NCBI RefSeq assembly: GCF_010119225.1
Contig: NZ_WNKF01000009.1
Coordinates: 124,001 to 188,000 of the forward strand
Direction of reading: 5' to 3'
Length of the DNA: 64,000 nt
Origin: Cyclobacterium roseum
GTDB lineage: Bacteria > Bacteroidota > Bacteroidia > Cytophagales > Cyclobacteriaceae
This document shows positions 24,412-33,807 of the stretch, in pieces. Position 1 is the stretch's first letter. Each line of letters begins with the position of its first letter. The notes beneath the pieces were generated by a model. That model was not told the DNA's origin and did not search any database. It worked only from the letters and a program-made list of their open reading frames with translations. Both the position numbers and the translations under genes were made by a program.

Positions 24412-27048
24412 TTATTTCAGGGAATGCTGAAGGATGGCATCCGCTTTGGAAAGCACTCGCGGCAAACCTGAGGAATCTTTTCCCCCAGCTGTGGCGTAAA
24501 AGGGCTGTCCCCCGCCGCCGCCATTGATTTCCTTAGCAAGCTCCTTAACCAAATTCCCGGCATGTAGCCCTTTTTCTTTTACTAAGCTGTCACTTATGAC
24601 AACGGCTAATTGGGGTTTACCGCCGATATCGGCCGCCAGGATGGCTATCAGGTTTTCCATTTCATTTTTTAACTCAAAAGAAAGCTTTTTTAACGCTTCT
24701 CCGTTAGGCAATTTAATCAAAGCTGATACCAATTGGTAACCGTTCAAGGATTTTGCCTGATTTTTCAGGCTTTCTTTTATTTCTTCGGTGGCTTTCAGGT
24801 GCAAAACTTCAATCTCTTTGCGAAGAAGGGACCGCTCTTCTGCCAACGCCTCAATCGCCCCCACCAGATCTTTTGGATTTTTTAACAGTTCCTGAACTTC
24901 CTGAATCACTTGAGACTGCTTATTCACAAAGGCTTCTGCCTGCCTGCCGGTAACCGCTTCCACTCGCCGGACACCCGCGGAAATGGAGCTTTCAGAAATC
25001 AATTTAAAAAACCCAATTTCTCCGGTGGCTTTTACATGCGTTCCCCCGCACAATTCTACCGAAAACTCCGGATCAAAAGTAATCACCCGAACGAAATCAC
25101 CATATTTTTCCCCAAAAAGAGCCGTGGCTCCCTGGGCCTTGGCTTCCTCAATGGGTACATTCCGTTGCTCTCTTAGCGAAATATTTTCCCTGATTTTTGC
25201 ATTTACGATGGTCTCTGTCTGCGCTATTTCTTCGGGAGTCATTTTCGCAAAATGCGAAAAATCAAAGCGAAGTATCTGCTCGTTGACCAGGGAACCTTTT
25301 TGCTGCACATGGGTTCCCAGCACTGTTTTCAACGCCGCCTGCAACAAATGGGTAGCCGTGTGATTGGCTTTGATTCTTGCCCTTTTTTCGTCGTTTACCA
25401 GGCAGAAAAATTCATTGTCAATGCGTTCTGGTAATTTATCTACCCAATGGACGATCAGATCGTTTTCTTTTTTTGTATCCAGTACCTGAAGTACCTCGTT
25501 GCCGCTACTCAGGGTACCGGTATCCCCTACCTGTCCGCCACTCTCCGCGTAGAAGGGTGTTTGGCTCAAAACCAATTGAAACCGGTCTGATTTCTTGTCT
25601 TTTATTTTACGGTACTTGATGATTCGAGCCTGTGCATGGAGTGTATCATAGCCAACAAACCCTTCACTTTCCTCCTCGTGTACGGTCATCCAGTCTCCGG
25701 TTTCCAGTTGAGCGGCAGATCTTGAGCGTTCCTTTTGAAGGACCATGGCCCGCTCAAAGCCCTTTTCATCGACACTTAGCCCATTTTCTCTGGCGATCAG
25801 GGAAGTCAGGTCTAGCGGAAATCCATAGGTATCGTACAATTCAAAGGCAATTTCTCCCGGTATCACCTGCTCCTTTTTTACCTCCAGGGACTGCTGTATG
25901 TTTTCCAGGTTTTTTAGCCCCTTATCGAGGGTTCGGAGAAAGGCCAGCTCTTCTTCCTGAATCACTTTGGCAATAAACGCTTGCTGTTCCGCGATTTCAG
26001 GATAAAATTCACCAAACTTCTCTGCCAAAACAGCCACAAGCTGGTATAGAAACGGAGTTTTCAGGTCCAGAAAGGTGTACCCGTACCGAACGGCCCTACG
26101 AAGTATTCTTCGGATAACGTACCCTGCTTTATTATTGGAGGGCAGTTGTCCATCGGCTATGGTGAAGGATATCGCCCGGATATGATCCACAATCACCCGG
26201 AATGCAATGTCTGTTTTTTCAGATTGCCCGTATTGGTAACCGGAAATGGCTGCTATCTTTTCTATAAAGGGTACAAACAGATCCGTATCGTAATTGGATG
26301 CCTTCTGCTGAATAACCCGTACCAAACGTTCCAGTCCCATTCCGGTATCCACATGTTGCGAAGGAAGTGCTTTCAGATGCCCGTCCGAAAACCGGTTATA
26401 TTGGATAAAAACCAGGTTCCATATTTCAATTACCTGGGGATGATCTGCATTGACCAGCTCTTCTCCAGGAGTCCGATCGATCTCCTCCTGAGGCCGCATG
26501 TCAATGTGTATCTCTGAGCAGGGACCACAGGGGCCGGTTTCTCCCATTTCCCAAAAATTATCCTTTTTGGAACCAAACAGGATCTTATCCCGGTCGATCC
26601 ATTCCTCCCAGTAGGCAAAGGCTTCCTTATCCTCTTCTAACCCGTCTTCCCGGTCCCCGCCGAATACAGTCACATACATACGGTCTACGGGCAGCTTGTA
26701 CACCTCCGTGAGCAACTCCCAGGCCCAGGCGATGGCTTCTTGCTTAAAATAATCGCCAAAAGACCAGTTTCCCATCATCTCAAACATGGTATGATGATAG
26801 GTATCCACCCCGACTTCCTCCAAATCATTGTGTTTTCCAGAAACCCTAAGGCACTTTTGACTGTTAGTTACTCGAAAATGCGTCGGAATTTCATTTCCAA
26901 GGAAAAAATCCTTAAATTGATTCATTCCTGCGTTGGTAAACATTAACGAAGGATCATTCTTCACTACGATTGGTGCAGAAGAAACAAATTGATGCTTTTT
27001 TGATTGAAAAAATTCAATGAATTGGCTTCTGATTTGTTTTGAATTCAT
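24412..27048 (-). CDS. alaS: Alanyl-tRNA synthetase
   Basis: 878 residues, full length. The class II catalytic core carries FTNAGMNQFKDFFLG and the motif-2 region, the editing domain carries NHTATHLLQAAL with the distal CGGTHV zinc/editing motif, and the C-Ala domain near the end contains GGGGGQPFYATAGG. The start is set by MNSKQIRSQFIEFFQSK, the usual N-terminus. Divergent from the M23 peptidase gene; no clear TAnnTTTG was seen on its side of the 156-bp gap. Confidence 0.97.
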   Translation of the reverse strand: MNSKQIRSQFIEFFQSKKHQFVSSAPIVVKNDPSLMFTNAGMNQFKDFFLGNEIPTHFRVTNSQKCLRVSGKHNDLEEVGVDTYHHTMFEMMGNWSFGDYFKQEAIAWAWELLTEVYKLPVDRMYVTVFGGDREDGLEEDKEAFAYWEEWIDRDKILFGSKKDNFWEMGETGPCGPCSEIHIDMRPQEEIDRTPGEELVNADHPQVIEIWNLVFIQYNRFSDGHLKALPSQHVDTGMGLERLVRVIQQKASNYDTDLFVPFIEKIAAISGYQYGQSEKTDIAFRVIVDHIRAISFTIADGQLPSNNKAGYVIRRILRRAVRYGYTFLDLKTPFLYQLVAVLAEKFGEFYPEIAEQQAFIAKVIQEEELAFLRTLDKGLKNLENIQQSLEVKKEQVIPGEIAFELYDTYGFPLDLTSLIARENGLSVDEKGFERAMVLQKERSRSAAQLETGDWMTVHEEESEGFVGYDTLHAQARIIKYRKIKDKKSDRFQLVLSQTPFYAESGGQVGDTGTLSSGNEVLQVLDTKKENDLIVHWVDKLPERIDNEFFCLVNDEKRARIKANHTATHLLQAALKTVLGTHVQQKGSLVNEQILRFDFSHFAKMTPEEIAQTETIVNAKIRENISLREQRNVPIEEAKAQGATALFGEKYGDFVRVITFDPEFSVELCGGTHVKATGEIGFFKLISESSISAGVRRVEAVTGRQAEAFVNKQSQVIQEVQELLKNPKDLVGAIEALAEERSLLRKEIEVLHLKATEEIKESLKNQAKSLNGYQLVSALIKLPNGEALKKLSFELKNEMENLIAILAADIGGKPQLAVVISDSLVKEKGLHAGNLVKELAKEINGGGGGQPFYATAGGKDSSGLPRVLSKADAILQHSLK

Positions 27049-27073
27049 ATTTAGTTAGCTTAGAATGAATTAC

Positions 27074-27105
27074 TTGGAAATTATAAAGTTTTTGGATTAT
27101 CTTTG
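27074..27105 (+). promoter_or_regulatory. Promoter for the M23 peptidase gene (TTG - 21 bp - TATCTTTG)
   Basis: TTG at 27074-27076 and the exact -7 element TATCTTTG at 27098-27105 are separated by 21 bp, within the spacing known for Bacteroidota promoters. The transcript would have a leader of about 90 bases before ATG 27205. Confidence 0.6.
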
Positions 27106-27204
27106 TACCCAAACACCCAAATAAGTGATTTTCTGGTAGTAATGAAATTAACCGATTTTTTTTTCGGATTACAAAATTAGCAGTTTTAACGTACTATTTG
27201 TTAA

Positions 27205-28183
27205 ATGAGTAGAATAAAATATTATTACGATCCCAAAACCTGCAAGTACGAACGGTATGTCAGGAGCAAGTGGGATGTAACCCTAAACCTATTGGGTTTT
27301 TTGTCCCTATCTTCCATGTTGGCAGTCGGGATATTGTTGGTCTTCCATTATTATTTTGACAGCCCCAAAGAATTAATGCTGAAAAAAGAAAACCGGGAGT
27401 TGAAACTTTATTACGAGCTTCTAGAACAGGAAGTCGGGCAACTAAATACGATGATGGCTGACCTGCAGGAGCGTGATGATAACCTATACCGGGTTATTTT
27501 CGAATCGGAACCGATACCCACTTCCGTCAGGAAAGCAGGGTTTGGGGGTTCAGACCGGTTTCGGGAAATCAAAGAGAAGGGATTGAACCAGGAAAAAATG
27601 ATCGTTTCCGTTTCCAATAAGGTAGAAACACTTAAAAGACAGCTCTTTATCCAGTGGGAATCTTACGATGAACTATCTGAAACGGCGATGAACAAGGAAG
27701 AGTATTGGGCTTCTATTCCTGCCATACAGCCCATACATAACGAAGAGTTAAATCGGCTGGCTTCCCGGATATGGTGTTCGCCTGCACCCCATTTTGAAGG
27801 TTAGGAAAATGCATACCGGCGTGGATTTCTCCGCACCCAAGGGCACGCCTATCTACTCCACCGGTGATGGGGTCGTGGAACGGGTTCGTACCGAATTTGG
27901 AGGTTATGGCAAATCCATTATCATTGATCATGGTTTCGGATTTAAAACCCGATACGCACATATGAACGATTTTGATGTCAGGGTGGGAGATAAAATTAAA
28001 AGAGGTGACAAAATTGGTTCGGTAGGTAATACAGGGTCTTCTACCGCACCACACGTTCACTATGAAGTAATCAAAGATGACAAGTACGTAAATCCGGTAA
28101 ATTACTTCTTTAAAGATCTGGAACCCTCTGAATTTGACAAAATACTGGAATTGGCTTCCAGAGAAAACCAGTCCCTGTCCTAA
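27205..28183 (+). pseudogene. M23-family membrane-anchored murein peptidase, broken by a +1 frameshift
   Basis: Two overlapping frames make one gene. Residues 1-199 (27205-27804) hold a membrane segment (about 28-50), a coiled coil and a linker up to NRLAS. The reading then leaves the family pattern (RIWCSPAPHFEG, stop). In the other frame the expected continuation GYGVRLHPILKVRKMHTGVD is present and runs through KGTPIYSTGDGVV to HVHYEV, with both zinc-ligand motifs (HTGVD and HVH). One extra C in the CCC at 27764-27766 explains everything. If the base is real the peptidase is split; if it is a sequencing error the gene encodes about 325 residues. A programmed +1 shift is less likely. Family role: peptidoglycan hydrolysis or LytM-type regulation. 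Confidence 0.85.
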
Positions 28184-28203
28184 AATAAAGAAGCTTATCA
28201 AGG

Positions 28204-28246
28204 CCAGAAACATTTCCAATATGACCGGATATGTTTCTGGTTTTTT
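28204..28246 (+). terminator. Intrinsic terminator after the M23 gene
   Basis: A perfect 10-bp stem (CCAGAAACAT at 28204-28213, complement at 28231-28240) with a 17-base loop is followed by TTTTTT. Confidence 0.85.
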
Positions 28247-28294
28247 ATTTTTACCGGCCAACCACCATGGAAAATAGTTACCGGTAAACCTATG

Positions 28295-28323
28295 TTGTTT
28301 GCCGATTAAATTGTATATTTTTG
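28295..28323 (+). promoter_or_regulatory. Promoter for merR-dprA (TTG - 18 bp - TATTTTTG)
   Basis: TTG 28295-28297 and the exact -7 element TATTTTTG 28316-28323. The predicted start near 28330 leaves only about 13 bases before the TTG start codon at 28343. Confidence 0.55.
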
Positions 28324-28342
28324 GTGAAAAACTACCTGCAAA

Positions 28343-28699
28343 TTGCCTTACAGAGAAAAAGAAATAGAGAAAAAATACTTTTCTATAGGAGAAGTGGCCG
28401 ATAAATTTAAGGTGGCTACTTCCCTAATCCGCTATTGGGAAGGTGAATTCGACATCATCAAACCCAAAAAAGATAAGAAAGGAAACCGTAGGTTTACCAA
28501 AGATGACATTGAAAAACTTCAGCTCATCTATCACCTGGTAAAAGAAAAGGGCTACACGCTAACCGGTGCTCAGGAAATCATCAAAAAAGACCTGCACAAG
28601 ATACAGGACACTGCGTCGATGATCCATAGGCTACACGAAATCAGAAGTTTTTTGATTGAAATCAGGGAAAATCTGGATGAGCAGCGGACAGAGCAGTAA
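28343..28699 (+). CDS. MerR-family transcriptional regulator
   Basis: 118 residues beginning at a TTG; no ATG lies upstream of the HTH. The N-terminal winged HTH (KKYFSIGEVADKFKVATSLI then RYWEGEFDIIKPKK, RRFTKDDIEKLQLI) is MerR type. The short helical C-terminus lacks a cysteine-rich effector site, as in the small Bacteroidota MerR regulators adjacent to lytM/dprA genes. The target is unknown. dprA starts inside its 3' end. Confidence 0.92.
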   Translation: MPYREKEIEKKYFSIGEVADKFKVATSLIRYWEGEFDIIKPKKDKKGNRRFTKDDIEKLQLIYHLVKEKGYTLTGAQEIIKKDLHKIQDTASMIHRLHEIRSFLIEIRENLDEQRTEQ

Positions 28700-29804
28700 G
28701 GTTTTGCATACGGTGGCACTAAGTCTGGTTCCCAAACTAGGCCCCAGCATTTTCAAGACCATCATCAGCTATTGCGGATCGGCTGAAAATTTTTTCACGC
28801 TTCCACAGGGGAAGGTGGCCAAAATTCCGGGTATTGGACCGAAGCTACTTGCCCACCGAAAATCCAAAGACACTTATCTGAGTGAAGCAGCCTCCTTACT
28901 TGAGGTGGCGGCCAAAAAGAACATTCAGGTACACTGTTACCCGGATAGTACCTTTCCGGACCGGCTACGAGGTATCCCGGATGCCCCTCCCATTCTCTTT
29001 ACCAAAGGCAACCTGAATCTTAATCCCGACCGGACAGTAGGTATCGTGGGAACCCGCAATGCAAGCAGGTATGGCAAAAATATCACCCAAAAAATCACCG
29101 AGGACCTGGCCCGTTTCCAACCTACCATCATCAGCGGGCTGGCCTACGGGATCGATGTGGAGGCCCATCGGGCTGCCCTATCTCTAAATTTACCCACCAT
29201 CGGCATCATGGGATCCGATCTGGAAACCATCTATCCAGCTGCCCACACCGGCACTGCCACGCAAATGATGGAAAACGGTGGCTTGTTATCCGAGTTTAAA
29301 ATCGGATCCAAACTGAACCCCATGAATTTCCCTCAACGAAACCGGATCATAGCAGGGCTTTCGGATGCGCTAATTGTGGTGGAAGCCGCAAAAAAAGGGG
29401 GCGCCCTCATAACGGCCGAAATTGCCTACAGCTATAATCGGGAGGTTTTCGCCGTGCCGGGTAATTTACAGTCGAAATACAGTGAAGGGTGCAATAATCT
29501 GATTCGCAGTATGAAAGCCGGAATTTACATGGGGGTAAAGGAAATCGAAGAGGCACTTTCCTGGGACAAGGAGTACGGAGAGAATGGTCCTACAGCGACG
29601 CTACCGGATACATCCAATTTGGATTCCATTGAGATCAAGGTGCTGGAGCGGCTATTTGAAAAAAATGAGGCAGAGATCGATTGGCTGAGCCGGGACATGG
29701 GGATTCCGATCGCCGAACTTGCGATCAAACTCTTAAATCTGGAATTCCTGGGATTTGTAAAGGCGATCCCTGGAAAAAAATACCAGTGGACCCATAAACC
29801 ATAA
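28677..29804 (+). CDS. dprA: DNA-processing protein DprA
   Basis: 375 residues from ATG 28677, which overlaps merR by 23 bp; an earlier in-frame ATG (28656) is possible. DprA loads RecA on incoming single-stranded DNA during transformation. An N-terminal HhH/SAM-like region (KVAKIPGIGPKLL) precedes the Rossmann core with VGIVGTRNASRYGK, TIISGLAYGIDVEAHRAAL and NFPQRNRIIAGLSDALIVVE. A C-terminal winged helix (IEIKVLERLFEKNEAEIDWL) completes the protein. With comEC in the same window the organism carries at least two competence genes. Confidence 0.95.
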   Translation: MSSGQSSKVLHTVALSLVPKLGPSIFKTIISYCGSAENFFTLPQGKVAKIPGIGPKLLAHRKSKDTYLSEAASLLEVAAKKNIQVHCYPDSTFPDRLRGIPDAPPILFTKGNLNLNPDRTVGIVGTRNASRYGKNITQKITEDLARFQPTIISGLAYGIDVEAHRAALSLNLPTIGIMGSDLETIYPAAHTGTATQMMENGGLLSEFKIGSKLNPMNFPQRNRIIAGLSDALIVVEAAKKGGALITAEIAYSYNREVFAVPGNLQSKYSEGCNNLIRSMKAGIYMGVKEIEEALSWDKEYGENGPTATLPDTSNLDSIEIKVLERLFEKNEAEIDWLSRDMGIPIAELAIKLLNLEFLGFVKAIPGKKYQWTHKP

Positions 29805-29876
29805 GAAATTCCAAGCCCCTCGCGTAAATGCCTTAAAATGTTTACCTTAGCAAACAACTACAAAAACCACGATCCC

Positions 29877-30533
29877 ATGAAAAATTGCAACTACTTCCTG
29901 ATTATCCTTATTTTGTTTGCGTTGTCCTGCACGCCCAAAACGGAAGATTCCGATTCCATTACCATGAAAATAGCCAAAGCATATGGTTATGAGCAGTTGG
30001 ATGACGTAAGTTCAATCGCCTATACCTGGAACGTTCGCAGAGACAGTGTGAATGTATTGGTGAGGGACTGGAAATGGAACATGGAAAAAGGCGAAGTGCA
30101 ATACCGGGGGCCGGATACCACCGCTAGTTATCTCATTGCAGACAAGACGGCTCAAGTCGAAGGAGTGGACCAGAAATTCATAAATGATAAATATTGGCTG
30201 CTCTTTCCATTTCAGTTGGCCTGGGATGATGGATACGAGGCGGAAGTGATCGAAAATCAATCCTCTCCCATCCATGGAGAAACGACTACCAAGGTGATCA
30301 TCCGCTACAATAATACCGATGGGTACACCCCCGGAGATGCCTACGATCTGTATGTGGACGAGGAGTACATGATCAAAGAATGGGTCTTTCGCAGGGGGGA
30401 TGGTCCGGATGGCAGGGCTTTTACCTGGGAGAATGTACAGGAATTCGACGGCATAAAAATTGCCCTGGACCACCGGTTAGAAAGCGGAGATAAGATCATT
30501 TGGTTTACAAACGTAGAAGTGGCAAAAGAATAA
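29877..30533 (+). CDS. Lipoprotein with LolA-like beta architecture (possibly DUF6503)
   Basis: 218 residues from ATG 29877, which gives a good lipoprotein signal (FLIILILFALSCTPK); the frame open to 29838 only adds residues before it. The mature part consists of long beta strands (SSIAYTWNVRRDSVNVLVRD, QYRGPDTTASYLIADKTAQV, DAYDLYVDEEYMIKEWVF), resembling LolA/LppX-like folds found in Bacteroidota lipoproteins. Ligand unknown. Monocistronic. Confidence 0.8.
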   Translation: MKNCNYFLIILILFALSCTPKTEDSDSITMKIAKAYGYEQLDDVSSIAYTWNVRRDSVNVLVRDWKWNMEKGEVQYRGPDTTASYLIADKTAQVEGVDQKFINDKYWLLFPFQLAWDDGYEAEVIENQSSPIHGETTTKVIIRYNNTDGYTPGDAYDLYVDEEYMIKEWVFRRGDGPDGRAFTWENVQEFDGIKIALDHRLESGDKIIWFTNVEVAKE

Positions 30534-30711
30534 CGCTATCCTTTTCAAAAGGAACACTAGCCTCCCGATAAGTCCGCCATAAGGCGATGCCTGGGTGAAT
30601 ATTATTTGACTACTACTTGTAAACAAAGCATGGATTTCAAGCCTGACGCAAGCGATACACCCAGGTTTGAAAATTTGCCATTTTCACAGTGCAAAATCAA
30701 AAAGACTGCAT

Positions 30712-30762
30712 AAAAAAAGCAAACCCGAAATGAAAGGGTTACCTGTCAAAGGTAGCTTTTTT
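30712..30762 (-). terminator. Branched terminator for dnaN
   Basis: On the minus strand AAAAAAGC just after the dnaN stop pairs with GCTTTTTTT at 30720-30712. Between them lie two smaller hairpins (TACC/GGTA at 30740-30754 and AACCC/GGGTT at 30722-30740). The U-rich end supports termination. Confidence 0.5.
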
Positions 30763-31885
30763 ATACGTAGTTGCTCAACATCACCGGCATGACGAGCATA
30801 AGGATATCCTCGTTTTCACTCATGTCAGAGGGCAATATCAACCCGGCCCTGTTGGGGGCACTGAATTTTAAGGTTACTTCCTTGGCGGTAATGTTATTTA
30901 ACATTTCCACGAGGAATTTGGCGTTGAATCCTATCTCAATGTCCTCTCCTTCGTGTTCGCAGGAAAGGCGTTCGTTCGCTTCGTTCGAAAAGTCCAGATC
31001 TTCAGCAGAAATCTGAAGTTCGCTACCCGTAAGTTTCAATCGCACCTGATGCGTGGTTTTATTCGCATAAATGGCAATCCTTCGCAGAGAACCTAAAAAT
31101 TCCTGCCGATTGATCACCATGTCGTTTTCATTGTCGGTGGGGATGACGTTTTCGTAATCCGGAAAACGTTCATCAATCAACCGACAAATCATTTTGATAT
31201 TATTGAATTTGAAGTAGGCATTGCTGCTATTAAATTCCACTGTCACCGGTACGTTATCCGAAGGAAGTGTTGATTTTAACAGGTTCAACGCCTTTCTCGG
31301 TACGATAATATTAGCGGCCTCCGGTGAGGCGATATCTACCCTCCGGTAACGAATAAGCCGGTGTCCGTCCGTGGCCACGAAGGTGGTATTGGTATCGCTA
31401 AGATTGACATAGACGCCCGTCATGGCCGGTCGGAGCTCATCGTTGCTGGTGGCAAAAATGGTATTGGCAATGGCACTGCTCAGTACCTCGGTGGACATTT
31501 CCACGGAAGTGGCATTGGTCACTCCGGGTATTCGTGGGAAATCGGTGGCATTTTCCCCAGCCAGCTTGTAGCGGCCATTGTCGGAACTGATCTCTATACT
31601 ATAGGTTTCTTTGTCAATGCTAAAGGTAACCGGCTGTTCAGGCAGGTTTTTTAGCGTTTCGATAAGAATTTTAGCAGGAACGGCAATATTTCCATCTTCC
31701 TTGGCCTCCACATCTATTTCTGTCATCATTGAAGTTTGCAGGTCGGAAGCCGTCACCGTCAGTTTACTGTCCTTGATTTCAAAAAGAAAGTTTTCCAAAA
31801 TCGGTACCACCGGGTTGGTGGTTACTACCCCGTTTATGGAAGACAGCTGCTTCAAAAGGGATGAAGAAGAAACAATAAATTTCAT
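30761..31885 (-). CDS. dnaN: DNA polymerase III beta sliding clamp
   Basis: 374 residues, the usual beta-clamp length. Three clamp domains can be followed: start MKFIVSSSSLLKQLSSINGV with NPVVPILENFLF, the middle RPAMTGVYVNLSD with FVATDGHRLIRYR, and the C-terminal LSCEHEGEDIEIGFNAKFLV ending in VMPVMLSNYV. It tethers DNA polymerase to DNA and is the docking site for many repair proteins. dnaA is not adjacent here, which is normal for this phylum. Confidence 0.97.
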   Translation of the reverse strand: MKFIVSSSSLLKQLSSINGVVTTNPVVPILENFLFEIKDSKLTVTASDLQTSMMTEIDVEAKEDGNIAVPAKILIETLKNLPEQPVTFSIDKETYSIEISSDNGRYKLAGENATDFPRIPGVTNATSVEMSTEVLSSAIANTIFATSNDELRPAMTGVYVNLSDTNTTFVATDGHRLIRYRRVDIASPEAANIIVPRKALNLLKSTLPSDNVPVTVEFNSSNAYFKFNNIKMICRLIDERFPDYENVIPTDNENDMVINRQEFLGSLRRIAIYANKTTHQVRLKLTGSELQISAEDLDFSNEANERLSCEHEGEDIEIGFNAKFLVEMLNNITAKEVTLKFSAPNRAGLILPSDMSENEDILMLVMPVMLSNYV

Positions 31886-32118
31886 AGGTGTATTTTTTTT
31901 ATTACGTCGGTCAATTGATGCGCCTGGCCCAAATTGAGGGTCTGGCTACGGTAAAAAGATGATTTCTGATTTCCAAACCGTTGCGTAAGGGCAATGGTTG
32001 ACTCCCCAGATGCATCCGATGGATTTAACAGGGTAAAGTTATAAATAAAATTACAAATGCCCTCATTGGGATTTGATTAGATGAAATAAAAATACCCCGA
32101 AATTTGCCGACCTTACTT

Positions 32119-33807
32119 TTAAACATGCTTCCTTTCGTATTTTCTTTTCTTAAAAAAATACTGCACCCAGCCGATTAGCAGTACCAGCAGCACAGGGAAG
32201 GCAATGTTTATGACCTGCCAAACGCTTTTTTGCCGGTTTACTTTTACTTTATTCAGCGGCCTGATTTGGAATTGCTTTCGTTTGGTAGCCATGATACCCT
32301 CGGGGTCCACCAGGAAATTCACTGCATTCTGCAAAAACTCCCTGTTTGCCGTTTGGTTTTCAGCAAATGGACTCATGCCAAGCGGCAGGGGTTCTTTTTC
32401 GCTGGGGTCCACCCAACTTTTCACCAAATCTGCATCCCCAGCCACCAGAACGCGCCCGGCGTTCCCTTCGGGAATAAAACTGCTGGCATCAAACTCATCG
32501 GGTACAAACCTGTTTTTAAAATACGAAGTAAAATTGCCTTCCAACAGGTATACCAGCGGTAGGTTTCCGGAAGTAAAGGATTCCACTTCCGGTTCTCCCG
32601 CCATGTCCTCAAAAGCAACCCGCACCGGAGCGCTCAATTTTTTACTAAAATTACTACTAAAAATAAGGGGAGTTTTGGTAACCCCTTCCGCCTTTACCGT
32701 ATCCATGGTACTGACAAAGCGGAATTGAACTTGATCTAAACCCTTGGTAATGGGGTGGTTGGCCATCTTACCTGCCTGCACATAAAAAGGCCAGGGCAAA
32801 GGAACCAGCTGCGACTGATTCCCAAAATCTCCTGAAACCACCGGATGATATCCAAAAGTCAAATCCTGTATCAAATCCCGGTTGATTCGGATTCCATACC
32901 GGAAAAGCAAGCCATCCAATCCGGTGTCGAAGGGCATCGCTACCGTCCCCTCTCCCGCCGCCTCTTCCAGGTTCACCGCCATTTGATCCACAAAAAATAC
33001 CAGGTTTCCACCATGCATAAGATACTGGTCCAGCAGGTATTGTTCCCGTTCTTCGTAGGCTTCCTGAGGACCCGCCACCAGCAATGTCTCAAAAGTAAGC
33101 AGATCGGCCACCTCTTCTGCCTGATCAAAGGGAACCTTATAAACTTCATAATCCTCATTCAAGGCTTCTACCATACCGAATCCATTGTCCTCTGCCATTT
33201 CACCTTGCCCGATGATGATGCCCACTGCCTTTTTATTTTTCGTATAAAGCCGCTGAAGAGCCTGACTGATTTCGAATTCCAGGTTTTCGATGGAAAGGTT
33301 CAGTATTTCATCGGGCCGCATCCCCATCTCGCCTTTAAGCAGCAAAACGCCCAATTCATAGTCCTGGCTTCTAAGGACTATCCCTGGAAAAATCATGCGT
33401 GAGGTTTGCGCCCCATTTTGGGTACTATATAAGTTAGTCGGGTTGATACCGTAAGCGGCCAGATCAAGGATGAAGGCTTCCCTGGATTCACTATCCATTT
33501 TTAAGGGATCCTGGTAACGGATGGTGATTTCTTCGTTACTGTAATTTTGAAAAGTGGTTAGCGTTTCCTCAATTCCCTTCTGAAATCGTTTCATTCCTGC
33601 CGGCAAATCTCCATCCAATAAAATTTCAACTTCCAGGGGCCCGTCCATATTGGCCAAAACGTCTCTGGTAGCGTCGGACAGGGAATAGCGGCCTTCTTCG
33701 GTCAGGTCCATCCGAAACTGCCACCAAGACCCCAATCCCCATAACCCTAGCCATAGGAGTATCAGGAATAGGATGCCGAGTACAATGGGTCGCTGCTTTC
33801 TATCCAT
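32119..33807 (-). CDS. gldG: Gliding-motility ABC transporter auxiliary subunit GldG
   Basis: 562 residues with one N-terminal (VLGILFLILLWLGLWGLGSW) and one C-terminal (WQVINIAFPVLLVLLIGWVQ) membrane segment and a large exported middle containing TLTTFQNYSNEEITIRYQDP, AVGIIIGQGE and GGNLVFFVDQ, typical of the GldG/ABC_transp_aux family (PF09822). With GldF and GldA it forms an ABC transporter linked to gliding motility in Flavobacterium; substrate unknown. The start overlaps gldF by 8 bp. Confidence 0.93.
   Translation of the reverse strand: MDRKQRPIVLGILFLILLWLGLWGLGSWWQFRMDLTEEGRYSLSDATRDVLANMDGPLEVEILLDGDLPAGMKRFQKGIEETLTTFQNYSNEEITIRYQDPLKMDSESREAFILDLAAYGINPTNLYSTQNGAQTSRMIFPGIVLRSQDYELGVLLLKGEMGMRPDEILNLSIENLEFEISQALQRLYTKNKKAVGIIIGQGEMAEDNGFGMVEALNEDYEVYKVPFDQAEEVADLLTFETLLVAGPQEAYEEREQYLLDQYLMHGGNLVFFVDQMAVNLEEAAGEGTVAMPFDTGLDGLLFRYGIRINRDLIQDLTFGYHPVVSGDFGNQSQLVPLPWPFYVQAGKMANHPITKGLDQVQFRFVSTMDTVKAEGVTKTPLIFSSNFSKKLSAPVRVAFEDMAGEPEVESFTSGNLPLVYLLEGNFTSYFKNRFVPDEFDASSFIPEGNAGRVLVAGDADLVKSWVDPSEKEPLPLGMSPFAENQTANREFLQNAVNFLVDPEGIMATKRKQFQIRPLNKVKVNRQKSVWQVINIAFPVLLVLLIGWVQYFFKKRKYERKHV

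Noticed and set aside
27794-27804. Two separate genes (membrane protein and free M23 domain) instead of one frameshifted gene
   Set aside because: The missing conserved residues before HTGVD are present in the second frame upstream of any usable start, which shows one ancestral reading frame.
32845-33402. 185-codon plus-strand frame inside gldG
   Set aside because: Antisense to gldG; no promoter or family evidence.
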